In this document: positions 52,625 to 61,460 of the stretch, in pieces
How positions within the stretch are numbered: position 1 is the stretch's first letter
How the letters are laid out: each line of letters begins with the position of its first letter
Source of the DNA: Sellimonas catena
GTDB taxonomy: Bacteria; Bacillota; Clostridia; Lachnospirales; Lachnospiraceae
Assembly (NCBI RefSeq): GCF_045063725.1
Contig: NZ_CP173695.1
Length of the DNA stretch: 64,000 nucleotides
Direction: 5' to 3' (one strand)
The notes under the pieces: model-generated
Database searches by the model: none
What the model was told of the DNA's origin: nothing
What the model saw: the letters and a program-made list of their open reading frames with translations, nothing else
Made by a program: the position numbers and the translations under genes

Positions 52625-52657
52625 AAAAGCCGTATGCGTTAATAGCGCACGTACGGT
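52625..52657 (+). ncRNA. Group II intron domain V
   Basis: The AGC triad and 34-nt hairpin (AGCCGTATGCG...GCGCACGTACGGTT) are the most conserved part of group II ribozymes. Confidence 0.8.
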
Positions 52658-52770
52658 TTTGTGTAGGGATATGGGGAGTAATCCCCATATCTACTAGAGA
52701 AACAAAAAAGAGACAACTTCTGTATGCATGATGAATATAGATAGACTATGAGGAAAGGGGATGGTTTCAG

Positions 52771-54120
52771 ATGCAGCAGGGAAGTGATTCAGGAAGACTG
52801 AAAAAGAACCTGGGACTTGCAACTGCCACTTCAACCGTTGTGGGTTGTGTGATTGGTTCCGGTGTCTTTTTTAAACCACAGGCGATTTTTACCGCAACAG
52901 GAGGTGCTCCCGGTCTTGGCATTCTGGCCTGGTTGATTACCGGTCTGATCAGTATCGCAGGCGCACTTACTTTTTCGGAAATCGCAATCCTGATTCCGGA
53001 AACCGGAGGGATCCCGACTTATATCAGCAGGATCTACGGACCAAAGCTTGGATTCCTTGCAGGATGGTCTCAGATGGTTCTCTTCTATCCGGCCATGATC
53101 TCGGCACTGGCTGTAGCCTTTGCACAGCAGGCTGCGCTGTTTGTCGGAGACGCGGTGATTGTACCGCTTGCGATCCTTGTGATCTTTTTTATTGTGTTTT
53201 TAAATACGCTTGGTTCCAAGATCGGGGGAGGTATCCAGATCCTTTTTACAGTGTGTAAGATGATTCCGCTGATTCTTCTGACTGTTTTTGGATTTTGGAA
53301 AGGCACCGGCAATTATCCGGTTTTTGAGCCGATGATCGGAGAAGGACTGAATCCGGCTGTTGTAATGGGACAGCTCATTGTCGCTGTATTGTTTGCATTT
53401 GAGGGATGGACATCCGTAGGCGCAATCGCCGGAGAGATGAAGAAACCTGCCAGAGATCTTCCGATTGCTATCATCGGCGGAGTTTCCATTATTACAGGAG
53501 TATATTGCATCGTCAATATTGCTTACCTTCAGGTACTTCCGGCATCGGAGCTTGCCACCCTTTCAGCGCCTGCATCCGCGGTGGCCATTGCGCTGTTCGG
53601 GGATATGGGCGGACGTATTGTATCGGTTGGAATCATGATTTCGGTATTCGGAGCGTGCAACGGATTTATCTTTTCCGGATCCCGTGTCGCTTATTTCCTG
53701 GCTGACAAGGGAAGCCTTCCGGGAAGCAGACGCCTTGCAAGGCTGAATAAAAATCAGGTGCCACCGAACAGTCTGATTCTGGTCGGAACGATCGCTGCTG
53801 TGCTCGCACTGACAGGACAGTTTAATCTTTTGACAGATCTGGCCGTCTTTTCCAGCTGGACCTTCTATACACTGACTTTTATCGGTGTAATGAAATACCG
53901 GAAAGACCGTCCGGATCTGCAGCGTACCTATCGGGTACCAGGTTATCCGGTCGTTCCGCTGATCGCTATTGCAGGCGGTATCTATATTATTATTAACCAG
54001 CTGTTCCTCTCCGGTATGCGTGCGTGGCTCATGTCGGTATTCAGCATTCTGCTGACACTGGTAGGTTTACCGATATACTATGCGGTACAACGCGGGAAAA
54101 AGAAGAAAAACATAGGATAA
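52771..54120 (+). CDS. APC-family amino acid permease
   Basis: A 449-residue transporter with about 12 membrane segments. Typical blocks are TSTVVGCVIGSGVFFKPQAI (helix 1 with G-S-G substrate loop), FAFEGWTSVGAIAGEMKKPARDLP (helix 6) and VPPNSLILVGTIAAVLAL. It resembles LAT/SteT-like exchangers. It would take up or exchange amino acids. No regulator is evident. Confidence 0.9.
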   Translation: MQQGSDSGRLKKNLGLATATSTVVGCVIGSGVFFKPQAIFTATGGAPGLGILAWLITGLISIAGALTFSEIAILIPETGGIPTYISRIYGPKLGFLAGWSQMVLFYPAMISALAVAFAQQAALFVGDAVIVPLAILVIFFIVFLNTLGSKIGGGIQILFTVCKMIPLILLTVFGFWKGTGNYPVFEPMIGEGLNPAVVMGQLIVAVLFAFEGWTSVGAIAGEMKKPARDLPIAIIGGVSIITGVYCIVNIAYLQVLPASELATLSAPASAVAIALFGDMGGRIVSVGIMISVFGACNGFIFSGSRVAYFLADKGSLPGSRRLARLNKNQVPPNSLILVGTIAAVLALTGQFNLLTDLAVFSSWTFYTLTFIGVMKYRKDRPDLQRTYRVPGYPVVPLIAIAGGIYIIINQLFLSGMRAWLMSVFSILLTLVGLPIYYAVQRGKKKKNIG

Positions 54121-54126
54121 CAAACA

Positions 54127-54160
54127 GGCCTTCTGTACCGGGTATGTGGTACAGAAGGCC
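54127..54160. terminator. Hairpin between converging genes
   Basis: GGCCTTCTGTACC and GGTACAGAAGGCC form a perfect 13-bp stem; the T-run is missing. Confidence 0.6.
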
Positions 54161-54176
54161 ATAAATGGGAAACGTC

Positions 54177-54572
54177 CTACTTATATTCGGTGTCATAATA
54201 GGTAATGATCAGGGACTGCCCTGGAATCAAACCACTGGACTTCATGTGATTGAGCTTTCGGATCTCACTGACGTACTCACGGTCAGAAGAGACCGAAGGC
54301 TCATTGTATTCTTCGGCCAGACTGTGAAGTGTATCTCCCGCCTTTACCTCAATATTTTTATAATATTTGAAATAGGAGGGATCTTCCTCACGGCTTCCTC
54401 TGGCACTTGATAAAAAGCTTCCAAGAGTAAATGATGTAACTGCTACAAGTAAAAGAAGTAAGATAAAAAGAAATCTTCTCTTACGTGCGGCACGCTTCCT
54501 TTTCGCGTGCTGCTTTCTCGCGGCTGCGCTTCTGGCTGTTCTTGTATGAATCGTAGCTGTAGTTCCCTGCAT
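54177..54572 (-). CDS. LysM protein, YneA-like SOS cell-division inhibitor
   Basis: A 131-residue protein with a basic N-terminus (RKQHAKRKRAARKRR), one membrane anchor (FLFILLLLLVAVTSFTLGSF) and a C-terminal LysM domain (VKAGDTLHSLAEEYN...LIPGQSLIITYYD). Size and plan match YneA, which delays division during DNA damage. Two LexA-box-like sites upstream strongly support this role. GAGGAGG precedes the start. The lexA gene itself is not beside it. Confidence 0.8.
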   Translation of the reverse strand: MQGTTATIHTRTARSAAARKQHAKRKRAARKRRFLFILLLLLVAVTSFTLGSFLSSARGSREEDPSYFKYYKNIEVKAGDTLHSLAEEYNEPSVSSDREYVSEIRKLNHMKSSGLIPGQSLIITYYDTEYK

Positions 54573-54660
54573 AGTCTCAATCCTCCTCTATCGATCCCTG
54601 TCAGGTCTTCTCTTTTGAAAAAGTGTATCCGGTTTCTAAAAAACTATTCACCATCAAAGG

Positions 54661-54674
54661 CGAACGTTTGTTCT
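54661..54674. promoter_or_regulatory. LexA box 1
   Basis: CGAACGTTTGTTCT matches the Gram-positive LexA consensus CGAAC-N4-GTTCG except for the last base. Confidence 0.75.
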
Positions 54675-54696
54675 TTCTGTAATTAAGTATAACGTC

Positions 54697-54710
54697 CAAA
54701 CATATGTTTG
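54697..54710. promoter_or_regulatory. LexA box 2
   Basis: CAAACATATGTTTG is a perfect palindrome with the ACATATGT core of Firmicutes LexA sites, 36 bases from box 1. Confidence 0.7.
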
Positions 54711-54773
54711 TCAATCACTTTTTTAAAAGAAGACGGAACAAGGAACGGCGGTCAGAGAAAGAGACCTTGATTC

Positions 54774-54993
54774 CTAAAGCTCTTCCTGTTCGAGGAGGTC
54801 TTTACAGGTATTGAGCATGTTCTGGCTTCCTACAGCGCACAGCGTCAGCCGGCTGCAAAGTTCATTCAATTGTTCTGCGAATTTGCGCAGTTCTTCGTTA
54901 GTTGCACGTAAAACCTCGCTGTATTCGGACTGCTGGTTTTCCGGTATAGAATCAATTTCCGCAATCTTTGGACATTCGCCGTGTGATGATTTG
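54774..54993 (-). pseudogene. Small helical protein, 5' truncated
   Basis: A minus-strand frame of ~70 codons reads PKIAEIDSIPENQQSEYSEV, then LRKFAEQLNELCSRLTL and ends CKDLLEQEEL. The periodicity suggests an amphipathic helical protein, but no start codon is present before an in-frame stop. I do not recognise it. Confidence 0.35.
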
Positions 54994-55280
54994 ATATTCT
55001 AACATATTGTGATCATCATCGATGTATTGCTCATGACTATGATACAATATCCGCTGAGGATGACCAGCTCTGTCTTTTTCATTTTCCCATCTAACCATAG
55101 CGGAAGCCATCCAAAGAACGGCAAGCTGACTGAAAAATACCCGAAAGATAACTTAATGGAAGATGGACTGCGTATAAAATATATGTCTTCATTATAGGTC
55201 CTGGTTTATACTTTTTATGAAAGATTGGGAATTTATTGGTTGGTTTGACTGTAAAAGTGAATAAAGATATGGAAAAAAAT
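54994..55280. other. Gene-poor intergenic stretch
   Basis: Only short frames without coding character are visible (for example at 55009-55197). I see no supported gene, repeat or RNA here. Confidence 0.5.
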
Positions 55281-55314
55281 CCCCTGCAAATTAATCAGTC
55301 CTAATTTGCAGGGG
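55281..55314 (-). terminator. Terminator after the BlaR1 operon
   Basis: CCCCTGCAAATTA and TAATTTGCAGGGG form a perfect 13-bp stem; on the minus strand ATTTTTTTCC follows. Confidence 0.9.
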
Positions 55315-55355
55315 GAGGATTACGCAGGTATCCAATTTCCGATCCATTTTTGAGT

Positions 55356-55547
55356 TCATGTATTGTATTGTCTCTTATGAACTTTTCCATCAATTATTTT
55401 ATATCGCCAAACAATTTCATCAGCTCTGTATGACATTGTTTCTTTCATAGTTTCAGGCTGTTCATATGCTAAAGCTGGAACTTCTGCTAAAATTAGCAGA
55501 AAACATAACAGAAATACATTAAGAATTGTTTTAATATGTTTATTCAT
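55356..55547 (-). CDS. Small secreted protein
   Basis: A 63-residue protein with a clear signal peptide (MNKHIKTILNVFLLCFLLIL, then PALAYEQP as likely cleavage site). The mature part (YRADEIVWRYKIIDGKVHKR) resembles short exported proteins found downstream of BlaR1-type sensors. It lies 7 bases behind the BlaR1-like gene. Function unknown. Confidence 0.7.
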   Translation of the reverse strand: MNKHIKTILNVFLLCFLLILAEVPALAYEQPETMKETMSYRADEIVWRYKIIDGKVHKRQYNT

Positions 55548-55554
55548 ACGCCAT

Positions 55555-56721
55555 TTACTCCTCTTTAATAATAGGAATATCAGAAAAAGACTCTTCTACA
55601 GAAGTTTGATCAATAGTGCTAAGATATTCATCATTTACGTATAAATGATACTCTCCTTTTTCTTTTATTAAGTAAGCATTATCAGGTGTGATAGAAAAAG
55701 TATCAGATTGAACTTCTTCTGGTATTTCGTGTGAAGCTGGCTCAAAAACAATAAACATTGAAAACATCAAAAGGGAAATCAAAAATAATGTTTGCACGCC
55801 ATTAAAAAGGGTATGTCGTTTGGTTCTTTTTGCATCTAGCAATCGCTGAACTCGAATTTGCAACGAACCTTTTTCTACAAGAGATAAATCATAATGCACC
55901 TGGGAAACAGTTTTATTTGTGCCAGTGGCAAATGCTTTAGATACACGAAGGAGAGACTCAGCATAATCCAGCTTCTCTCTTTTATCAGAATTTTTTATAA
56001 CTCTTTGATCTGTACATAATTCCAAAGCTAAATTTGTATCTCGTTTTAACAAATAAATACATGGATTCCACCAATGAAAACAAGATAAAACATCTAAAAG
56101 GAATTTAATCCAAAGGTCGTGATGACGATAATGTTCTAACTCGTGTAGAATAATAAATTTCAAATCCTCTTCAAGTATTCCTTTTTGAGGTAGAATTAAT
56201 ATAGGACGTATTACACCAAAAATCGATGCAGTTTTTTCTGGCGTAACTGCAATACGTAAAGAATGAATACCAGATTTTTTAATAAATCTTTTGTACACTT
56301 CTGAATCTTCCTCATTCAGAATATATTTTTTGAGCACAGACCGAACCAAAATACGTCTAGCAATAAACCGTGCCAAAAGTATCAATGATACTATAATCCA
56401 AATGCCAAATAAAATATCTGATGGCATAATGATCCGTCCAAAGAAATGAAAATGGTAATATAATATATCACCAATTTTCATTAGAATATTCTTAAAATAA
56501 ATTGAATATGTGAATGGAAAATTAATTGGGATTAACATCCGGAGCATTATAATTGTAACAATTATGAAGGCTGCCTTTACACCAGATTGAAAAGTATATT
56601 TGCTGTTGTATATTGCAACGTGTATATAAATAAACAAAATGGAAATAGTCAGAAAACAGGTAATAAATGGCCCCATAGAAAAGGCTGAATTGAGCCATCC
56701 AAAATCAAAAAAATTATCCAT
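55555..56721 (-). CDS. BlaR1-like M56 membrane metallopeptidase
   Basis: A 388-residue sensor-peptidase. Four N-terminal membrane helices flank the zinc site IILHELEHYRHHDLWIK (HExxH). A short extracellular C-terminal tail replaces the penicillin-binding domain of classical BlaR1, so the signal sensed is unclear. It starts at ATG 56721 (GGAGTG). The gene is AT-rich and lies 26 bases behind the GtrA gene. Its usual partner, BlaI, is 3.6 kb away at 60359. Confidence 0.85.
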   Translation of the reverse strand: MDNFFDFGWLNSAFSMGPFITCFLTISILFIYIHVAIYNSKYTFQSGVKAAFIIVTIIMLRMLIPINFPFTYSIYFKNILMKIGDILYYHFHFFGRIIMPSDILFGIWIIVSLILLARFIARRILVRSVLKKYILNEEDSEVYKRFIKKSGIHSLRIAVTPEKTASIFGVIRPILILPQKGILEEDLKFIILHELEHYRHHDLWIKFLLDVLSCFHWWNPCIYLLKRDTNLALELCTDQRVIKNSDKREKLDYAESLLRVSKAFATGTNKTVSQVHYDLSLVEKGSLQIRVQRLLDAKRTKRHTLFNGVQTLFLISLLMFSMFIVFEPASHEIPEEVQSDTFSITPDNAYLIKEKGEYHLYVNDEYLSTIDQTSVEESFSDIPIIKEE

Positions 56722-56746
56722 GCACGTCACTCCGTCTCTTTTGTAG

Positions 56747-57127
56747 TTATTCCAGAAATTTTTTTCTCGTTATAAAATTATAGACCATCACAATAGCCGT
56801 TGCTCCTATTTTGACAAGTAGATAATTCAGACCGATGCCGTCTACACCGATCTTCATGATCAGCTCTGTCAGAAGAAGGCCAATGATGCTGAAGATAATG
56901 AACAGCGTAAAATTTCTCGATTTCTGATAACGTTCATTGGTATCAAAAACAAATTTTACACTTAAAATGTAATTGACAATCACTGATCCAGTGAATGCGG
57001 CCGCTGCGGAGACAAGATAATGCCATCCGGCCCAGTCTGTCAGACAGTACAGAATGGCAAAATCAATAAAAAAGCACAGTACTCCTACGCCCGTAAATTT
57101 AATGATCTGATCAATCAGTTTTTTCAA
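56747..57127 (-). CDS. GtrA-family membrane protein
   Basis: A 126-residue protein with four membrane segments (FTGVGVLCFFIDFAIL, SVKFVFDTNERYQKS as the family-typical loop). TTG 57127 is the best start, with AAAGAGGT 7 bases upstream; the longer reading runs into the glycosyltransferase gene. GtrA proteins help move lipid-linked sugars for surface polymer decoration. It directly follows the glycosyltransferase. Confidence 0.8.
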   Translation of the reverse strand: MKKLIDQIIKFTGVGVLCFFIDFAILYCLTDWAGWHYLVSAAAAFTGSVIVNYILSVKFVFDTNERYQKSRNFTLFIIFSIIGLLLTELIMKIGVDGIGLNYLLVKIGATAIVMVYNFITRKKFLE

Positions 57128-57128
57128 G

Positions 57129-58058
57129 TTATACCTCTTTTCTCTGTAACAACTGAAGCCGAAACTCAAATTCCCTCTTTTCCTTTTTAATAATTGAATC
57201 CAGTATCAGCCCGGTAAAAAAGGAAATCAACGCTGCAATCACAACAAAACCGCATACAATTAATGTAGGAAAGTTGGCAACAAGTCCCGTCTTCAGATAC
57301 GGGATGAAAACCACCGGTACGAATACAAGAGCGGCCACAATCAAAAGCAGCAGAGAAAGAATGCTGAAAAAGTGAAGCGGCTTATAATTTTTCCATAGAT
57401 TTCCGATTGTTTTCAGGACAGCAATTCCGTCTGAAAATGTATTCAGCTTTGATTCGCTTCCAGCAGGCCTGTCTCGGTAGTCGACAATCAAACTGCCGAT
57501 ATTCATATTTTTATCAACAGCATGGATGGTCATTTCTGTTTCGATTTCAAATCCACGATATAAGACTGGAAAACTCTTCACAAACTGATAGCTGAACGCA
57601 CGGTATCCGGTCATGATATCCCTCAGTTCACTCTTAAACAAGGCATTGATCAAAAGCCGAACCAGACGGTTCCCAAAATTATGAAAAGCCCGTTTGTTCT
57701 CTGTAAAGTAAGTAGAAGAAAGCCGGTCTCCGATCACCATGTCTTTTTGATGATTCAGAACGAGATCCGCCATTTCTCCGGCGTGTTCAGCCGGATATGT
57801 ATCATCGCCATCAACGAGAATATAACATTCGGCGTCAATTTCACGAAACATTCTCCGGAGAACATTTCCTTTTCCCTGCTTATCTTCGTATCGGACAATC
57901 GCTCCGGCTTGTCTGGCAATCAGATCCGTATGATCTGTCGAGCAATTATCATACACATAGATTTTTGCTTCCGGAAGTGACTTTTTAAAATCTGATACTA
58001 CTTTTGCTATTGTTTGGCTTTCATTATAACACGGAATCAAAACAGCGATTTTATCCAT
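57129..58058 (-). CDS. Family 2 glycosyltransferase with membrane tail
   Basis: A 309-residue polyprenyl-phosphate glycosyltransferase. The GT-A part begins IAVLIPCYNESQTIAKVV and has the metal-binding DGDDTYP. Two C-terminal helices anchor it (LLLLIVAALVFVPVVF, FVVIAALISFFTG). It makes a lipid-linked sugar that a DUF2142-type or GT-C enzyme adds to the cell surface. GtrA and DUF2142 genes adjoin it. Confidence 0.9.
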   Translation of the reverse strand: MDKIAVLIPCYNESQTIAKVVSDFKKSLPEAKIYVYDNCSTDHTDLIARQAGAIVRYEDKQGKGNVLRRMFREIDAECYILVDGDDTYPAEHAGEMADLVLNHQKDMVIGDRLSSTYFTENKRAFHNFGNRLVRLLINALFKSELRDIMTGYRAFSYQFVKSFPVLYRGFEIETEMTIHAVDKNMNIGSLIVDYRDRPAGSESKLNTFSDGIAVLKTIGNLWKNYKPLHFFSILSLLLLIVAALVFVPVVFIPYLKTGLVANFPTLIVCGFVVIAALISFFTGLILDSIIKKEKREFEFRLQLLQRKEV

Positions 58059-58157
58059 TTTTCATAACACCTTTTCCCTTTTAATATTTTTTTATTAAAA
58101 CATTTCCCTTACTTAATCATTATCCCTTATCCGTTATTTGATTTCAAGTCTTGATTT

Positions 58158-60110
58158 TTAAATACAATCTGCGAGCACATGGACAGCCAGAACCAGGAAT
58201 ACGGACAGATTCAGGATCAAAACACATGTATAACTGTTCCACGGTATTTGTTTGTTTCCCGTCTGCTGCGCATGGATCCGGCGAATTGGTTTTACTGCCA
58301 GCAAAAACGGAAATACCAGTGGAATAAAATATCTTCCCTGAATTCCTTCAATCAGCCGGTAACCGACAGGTGTCCACTGTCCATAAAGTGTCACAAAAAC
58401 CAAAAGGAAAATCAAGATGGATGTTCCGCCAAGGAAAACACGCAGATACGTTGGGAACACATGCTTTCCAGTATCCTGATCCATGCAGACTTCCACGCCA
58501 AGAATAATCAAAAACGGATAAAGTAAAAATGATGGAATATAAATGTTCATCCATCCCATCCGCTCGCCCAGAAACTGCAGCAGATATTCTTTCAGATATA
58601 CTTTCAAGGTACGTACAAATGTCATGACAAACTGAATCGGATTCTTCAAAATTCCTTTGATCTGCTTAGCTGTATCGACGTTGACGTTGGCTTTGACTCC
58701 TCCCAGAAATGATGTTGCAATCAGAAGCCATCCCAGCGACAAAACAACAATCATAACTGCTGCTGTCACCACATGTCTTTTGTATGCAGACCGGCTTTTG
58801 AACCGTTTCTGCGGGATCAAAAACAGTAGAAGGCAAAATGGTACATATACGATTTTGCAGCAGCACAAAAAGAAAATTAACAGATACAACAGAGCTATTT
58901 CCTTTTTGTGGAGCACTTCTGTTTTTGTATATTTCAGATAAAGAATATAAGCAACAAAAAGGAGAACAATCCCTATTGCCAGTCCATCGGCCGACAAGGA
59001 ATTAGCTGCCTGAATACTCATTGGGAGCAAGGCTGTGATCGCAATCAGATTCTTCCCAAACGGGGACAGGCGGATGGCAAAAAATACCAAGAGACCGAAA
59101 GTAACTGTGTTCATCAGCCTTCCGAGATAGGCCATAAACAGCGGCGAATCCGTCAATATATCTGCTATTTTCACTCCGATAATCTGCGGAAGATACGATG
59201 GCGGAGCGTATAAAGCAGTGTTTGCAAATTCACAAAACTCGGTTTCTGTGGAATCCACCTTATCACCCAGATGATTTTTTACATCCCAGAGTGAAACATC
59301 TCTTGTTTCAAAATCATCCGGACATAAATCTTTCGGAAATTCTCTTCCGACCTGTACGACTTCCTGCCCATTTTCCGTGGTGACCTGTTTGTCTGAGATC
59401 AAATGGCCCTGTGACAACTCATAAATCCGGTAAAAATGATGGTCTTCATCCGGTGTATTGAAAACAGGAATGGCCAGAAACGAAACCAGACAGAGAATAA
59501 TATAAATAGTGACAAAGGCCTGCTCTGTCCGGAAGGACTTTTTCCTGAACAAATAGAAACCTGCGAAAATAGTAGATCCCAGAATCAGAATCCCGGCAAG
59601 CAGAAAGAACACCAGTATTTTGGACAGTGGATCGGAAATCAGACGATAGGCCGGAGTCTCCGTGCCATCCATACTACTGACGCCGATTCTCACTCCCGTA
59701 TATCCACTGCTTGATATTTCTATGGAAATCCTGTCACCTTTACAGTTTGTCAAAGCTTTTTCCAAAGGAAAATATGTGGTTTCAGAATCCGATACTTCCG
59801 AACGGCTGATCTGCCAGCCGGCTGCTTTTTTATTATTTTGGGATAAAGAGACTTTTATATCTTTTCCATTTCCGGCAGGCATCTTCTCCAGAAAAAGCTC
59901 GATTCCCTGTACAGTATCTGTCCTGCTTCGAAAAGAAACCGTATAGAGAGAATCGTCATGCATTTCACGGTATCCGGAATTTGGAGATACCTGATCGAAA
60001 ACTTCTCCGAGCATTCTGGAATCGTAAAGTGTATAACAGATCGATAATAATCCAGTCAGGACAAGGAATCCCCATAAAAGAATCCATTTTCTGTATTTTG
60101 ATTTTTTCAC
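58158..60110 (-). CDS. DUF2142 membrane protein
   Basis: A 650-residue membrane protein with a signal-anchor, a ~130-residue extracellular beta-domain (GYTGVRIGVSSMDGTE) and about ten membrane helices. FNTPDEDHHFYRIYELSQGHL is the family's acidic motif after the second helix, as in GT-C-type sugar transferases. It probably adds a sugar to a wall polymer using the lipid carrier made by the GT2 next door. Confidence 0.85.
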   Translation of the reverse strand: MKKSKYRKWILLWGFLVLTGLLSICYTLYDSRMLGEVFDQVSPNSGYREMHDDSLYTVSFRSRTDTVQGIELFLEKMPAGNGKDIKVSLSQNNKKAAGWQISRSEVSDSETTYFPLEKALTNCKGDRISIEISSSGYTGVRIGVSSMDGTETPAYRLISDPLSKILVFFLLAGILILGSTIFAGFYLFRKKSFRTEQAFVTIYIILCLVSFLAIPVFNTPDEDHHFYRIYELSQGHLISDKQVTTENGQEVVQVGREFPKDLCPDDFETRDVSLWDVKNHLGDKVDSTETEFCEFANTALYAPPSYLPQIIGVKIADILTDSPLFMAYLGRLMNTVTFGLLVFFAIRLSPFGKNLIAITALLPMSIQAANSLSADGLAIGIVLLFVAYILYLKYTKTEVLHKKEIALLYLLIFFLCCCKIVYVPFCLLLFLIPQKRFKSRSAYKRHVVTAAVMIVVLSLGWLLIATSFLGGVKANVNVDTAKQIKGILKNPIQFVMTFVRTLKVYLKEYLLQFLGERMGWMNIYIPSFLLYPFLIILGVEVCMDQDTGKHVFPTYLRVFLGGTSILIFLLVFVTLYGQWTPVGYRLIEGIQGRYFIPLVFPFLLAVKPIRRIHAQQTGNKQIPWNSYTCVLILNLSVFLVLAVHVLADCI

Positions 60111-60317
60111 CTTGTTTACCTCTCATACTAACTTTGTGCTGCCTATCTTGATTAATAAATAGCCTATCACATTGTTGGAGTAGTTTCAAGGACTTTGTAA
60201 ATAAAATATTTCTTTTTATAATGTCACATTAATATAAATGATAGATTTAATAATTCAATACTGTCTTAGTGACGCTATCAGAGCAAGTTCCTTGAAAAGG
60301 CTGTGATGGCACAGAAA

Positions 60318-60344
60318 AACACGGGACCGCTTTGATCCCGTGTT
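60318..60344 (-). terminator. Terminator after BlaI-like gene
   Basis: AACACGGGA, 9-base loop, TCCCGTGTT; on the minus strand TTTTTC follows. It ends the BlaI transcript before the sugar-transfer genes. Confidence 0.85.
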
Positions 60345-60358
60345 ATAAAATAGTCTTA

Positions 60359-60736
60359 TTATTCATTATCCAACTGTTTTTTTCTCTCATGTACGATCTC
60401 TTCAAGCCTTGTAATAAGGTCCGGTTCTTCGATCTGATCGATGTAGTGTGCAAACAAGGATGGGTTATGCAGAATTTTATTTAAATCTGTTTCGATGGAA
60501 TTTGTATAATCTTCCTTAGAAATAAGAGTTCGATATCTCCTTGATAATACTGTCCCGCTGTAAACGATATCCGCTACTTCAATATAGTTCTTCTTAACAA
60601 GGCTTCTGAGGGCAGCCTGCACAGTATTGACATTCAGATCTTCTCTTGCTTTTACAATTTCGGATGCAATCATAGGTTCACCGGATTCCCACAATACATC
60701 CATCACTTCAAGTTGTCTTTTCTTCAATTCGCCCAA
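60359..60736 (-). CDS. BlaI/MecI-family repressor
   Basis: A 125-residue winged-helix repressor: KRQLEVMDVLWESGEPMIAS, LNVNTVQAALRSLVKKNYI (recognition helix) and a C-terminal dimerisation part. TTG 60736 is preferred because AAGGAG lies 8 bases upstream; GTG 60745 would touch it. BlaI is normally inactivated by BlaR1. Here a terminator and three sugar-transfer genes separate the two. Confidence 0.85.
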   Translation of the reverse strand: MGELKKRQLEVMDVLWESGEPMIASEIVKAREDLNVNTVQAALRSLVKKNYIEVADIVYSGTVLSRRYRTLISKEDYTNSIETDLNKILHNPSLFAHYIDQIEEPDLITRLEEIVHERKKQLDNE

Positions 60737-60846
60737 CCTTATCACTCCTTACATAAATTAATCTATATTAACATCGTAGCATATTTGTGAGAGATTTCAA
60801 ACAAATTTTTTTAGAAATAATGTAAAAATTTTGTGAGAATTTTGAT

Positions 60847-61386
60847 TTATTCGCATAGTTTTGGCGATCTGACGAATTTTTCTTTCATTCTGTGACACAA
60901 AACGAAAAACGGTATTGTTAATATTAGTATAATGATGGAACTAACAAAAACATCCGGCCAGGAAAGAATTCGTGCTTCTGTCTGAGACGCAGCTGTTGGA
61001 TTTGTAAACAAGGCGCCCATTCCGTTGTTTAAACAATGCAAGATGGCAGGAAGCCAGATGCTGTTTAGTTTCATATAAAAATATCCCATTACAAAACTAA
61101 GACAGATGCAGAATACAATCCGGTAAACCATTTCCTGCATTGGTGCTTCCGGGGAATAATAATAGAGCGTAAGCGGAAGATGCCACACCGCCCAGATCAC
61201 ACCAACAAGGACCAGCCCCTTACAGACTCCGTATCTTTTTTGCAAAAGCGGCTGCAGGAAATACCTCCATCCGTACTCTTCTCCCCAGAAACACATGAAA
61301 TTTAAAAAGAATCCTGGTATTAGTAACTCAAACTTCGCACTTGAATAAGTGCCTATGCACCTTGAAAATTCAATAAGTTCTGGCAA
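60847..61386 (-). pseudogene. CPBP intramembrane protease, 5' truncated
   Basis: The C-terminal ~165 codons of a CPBP/Abi-type glutamic protease: CFWGEEYGWRYFLQPLL (EExxxR), VIWAVWHLPLTLYYYS and PAILHCLNNGMGAL with the family's His residues. Homology begins about KFELLIPGFFLNF. The N-terminal helices are missing because an IS4-like element adjoins at about 61340. Confidence 0.75.
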
Positions 61387-61460
61387 TAAAATAGCATGAA
61401 ACCATCTGGTTTGATATAATTGAATTGACCAAAAAACAATTAAAACCGGAGGCTCATGCT

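Larger units (their letters stand above)
51515..52694 (+). mobile_element. Group II intron with internal deletion
   Basis: The 5' end GTGCGAGC matches the bacterial group II consensus GUGYG. About 500 bases of structured non-coding RNA follow. Domain V is visible at 52625-52657 (AGCCGTATGCG, TTAAT, GCGCACGTACGGT), and domain VI as GATATGGGG/CCCCATATC, ending in CTAC. The intron is ~1.2 kb, too short for a full intron with protein. The ribozyme core seems present while the intron-encoded protein is cut. Confidence 0.8.

Noticed and set aside
55009..55197. Short plus-strand ORF of 62 codons
   Set aside because: No ribosome site and low coding character; it runs through intergenic sequence.
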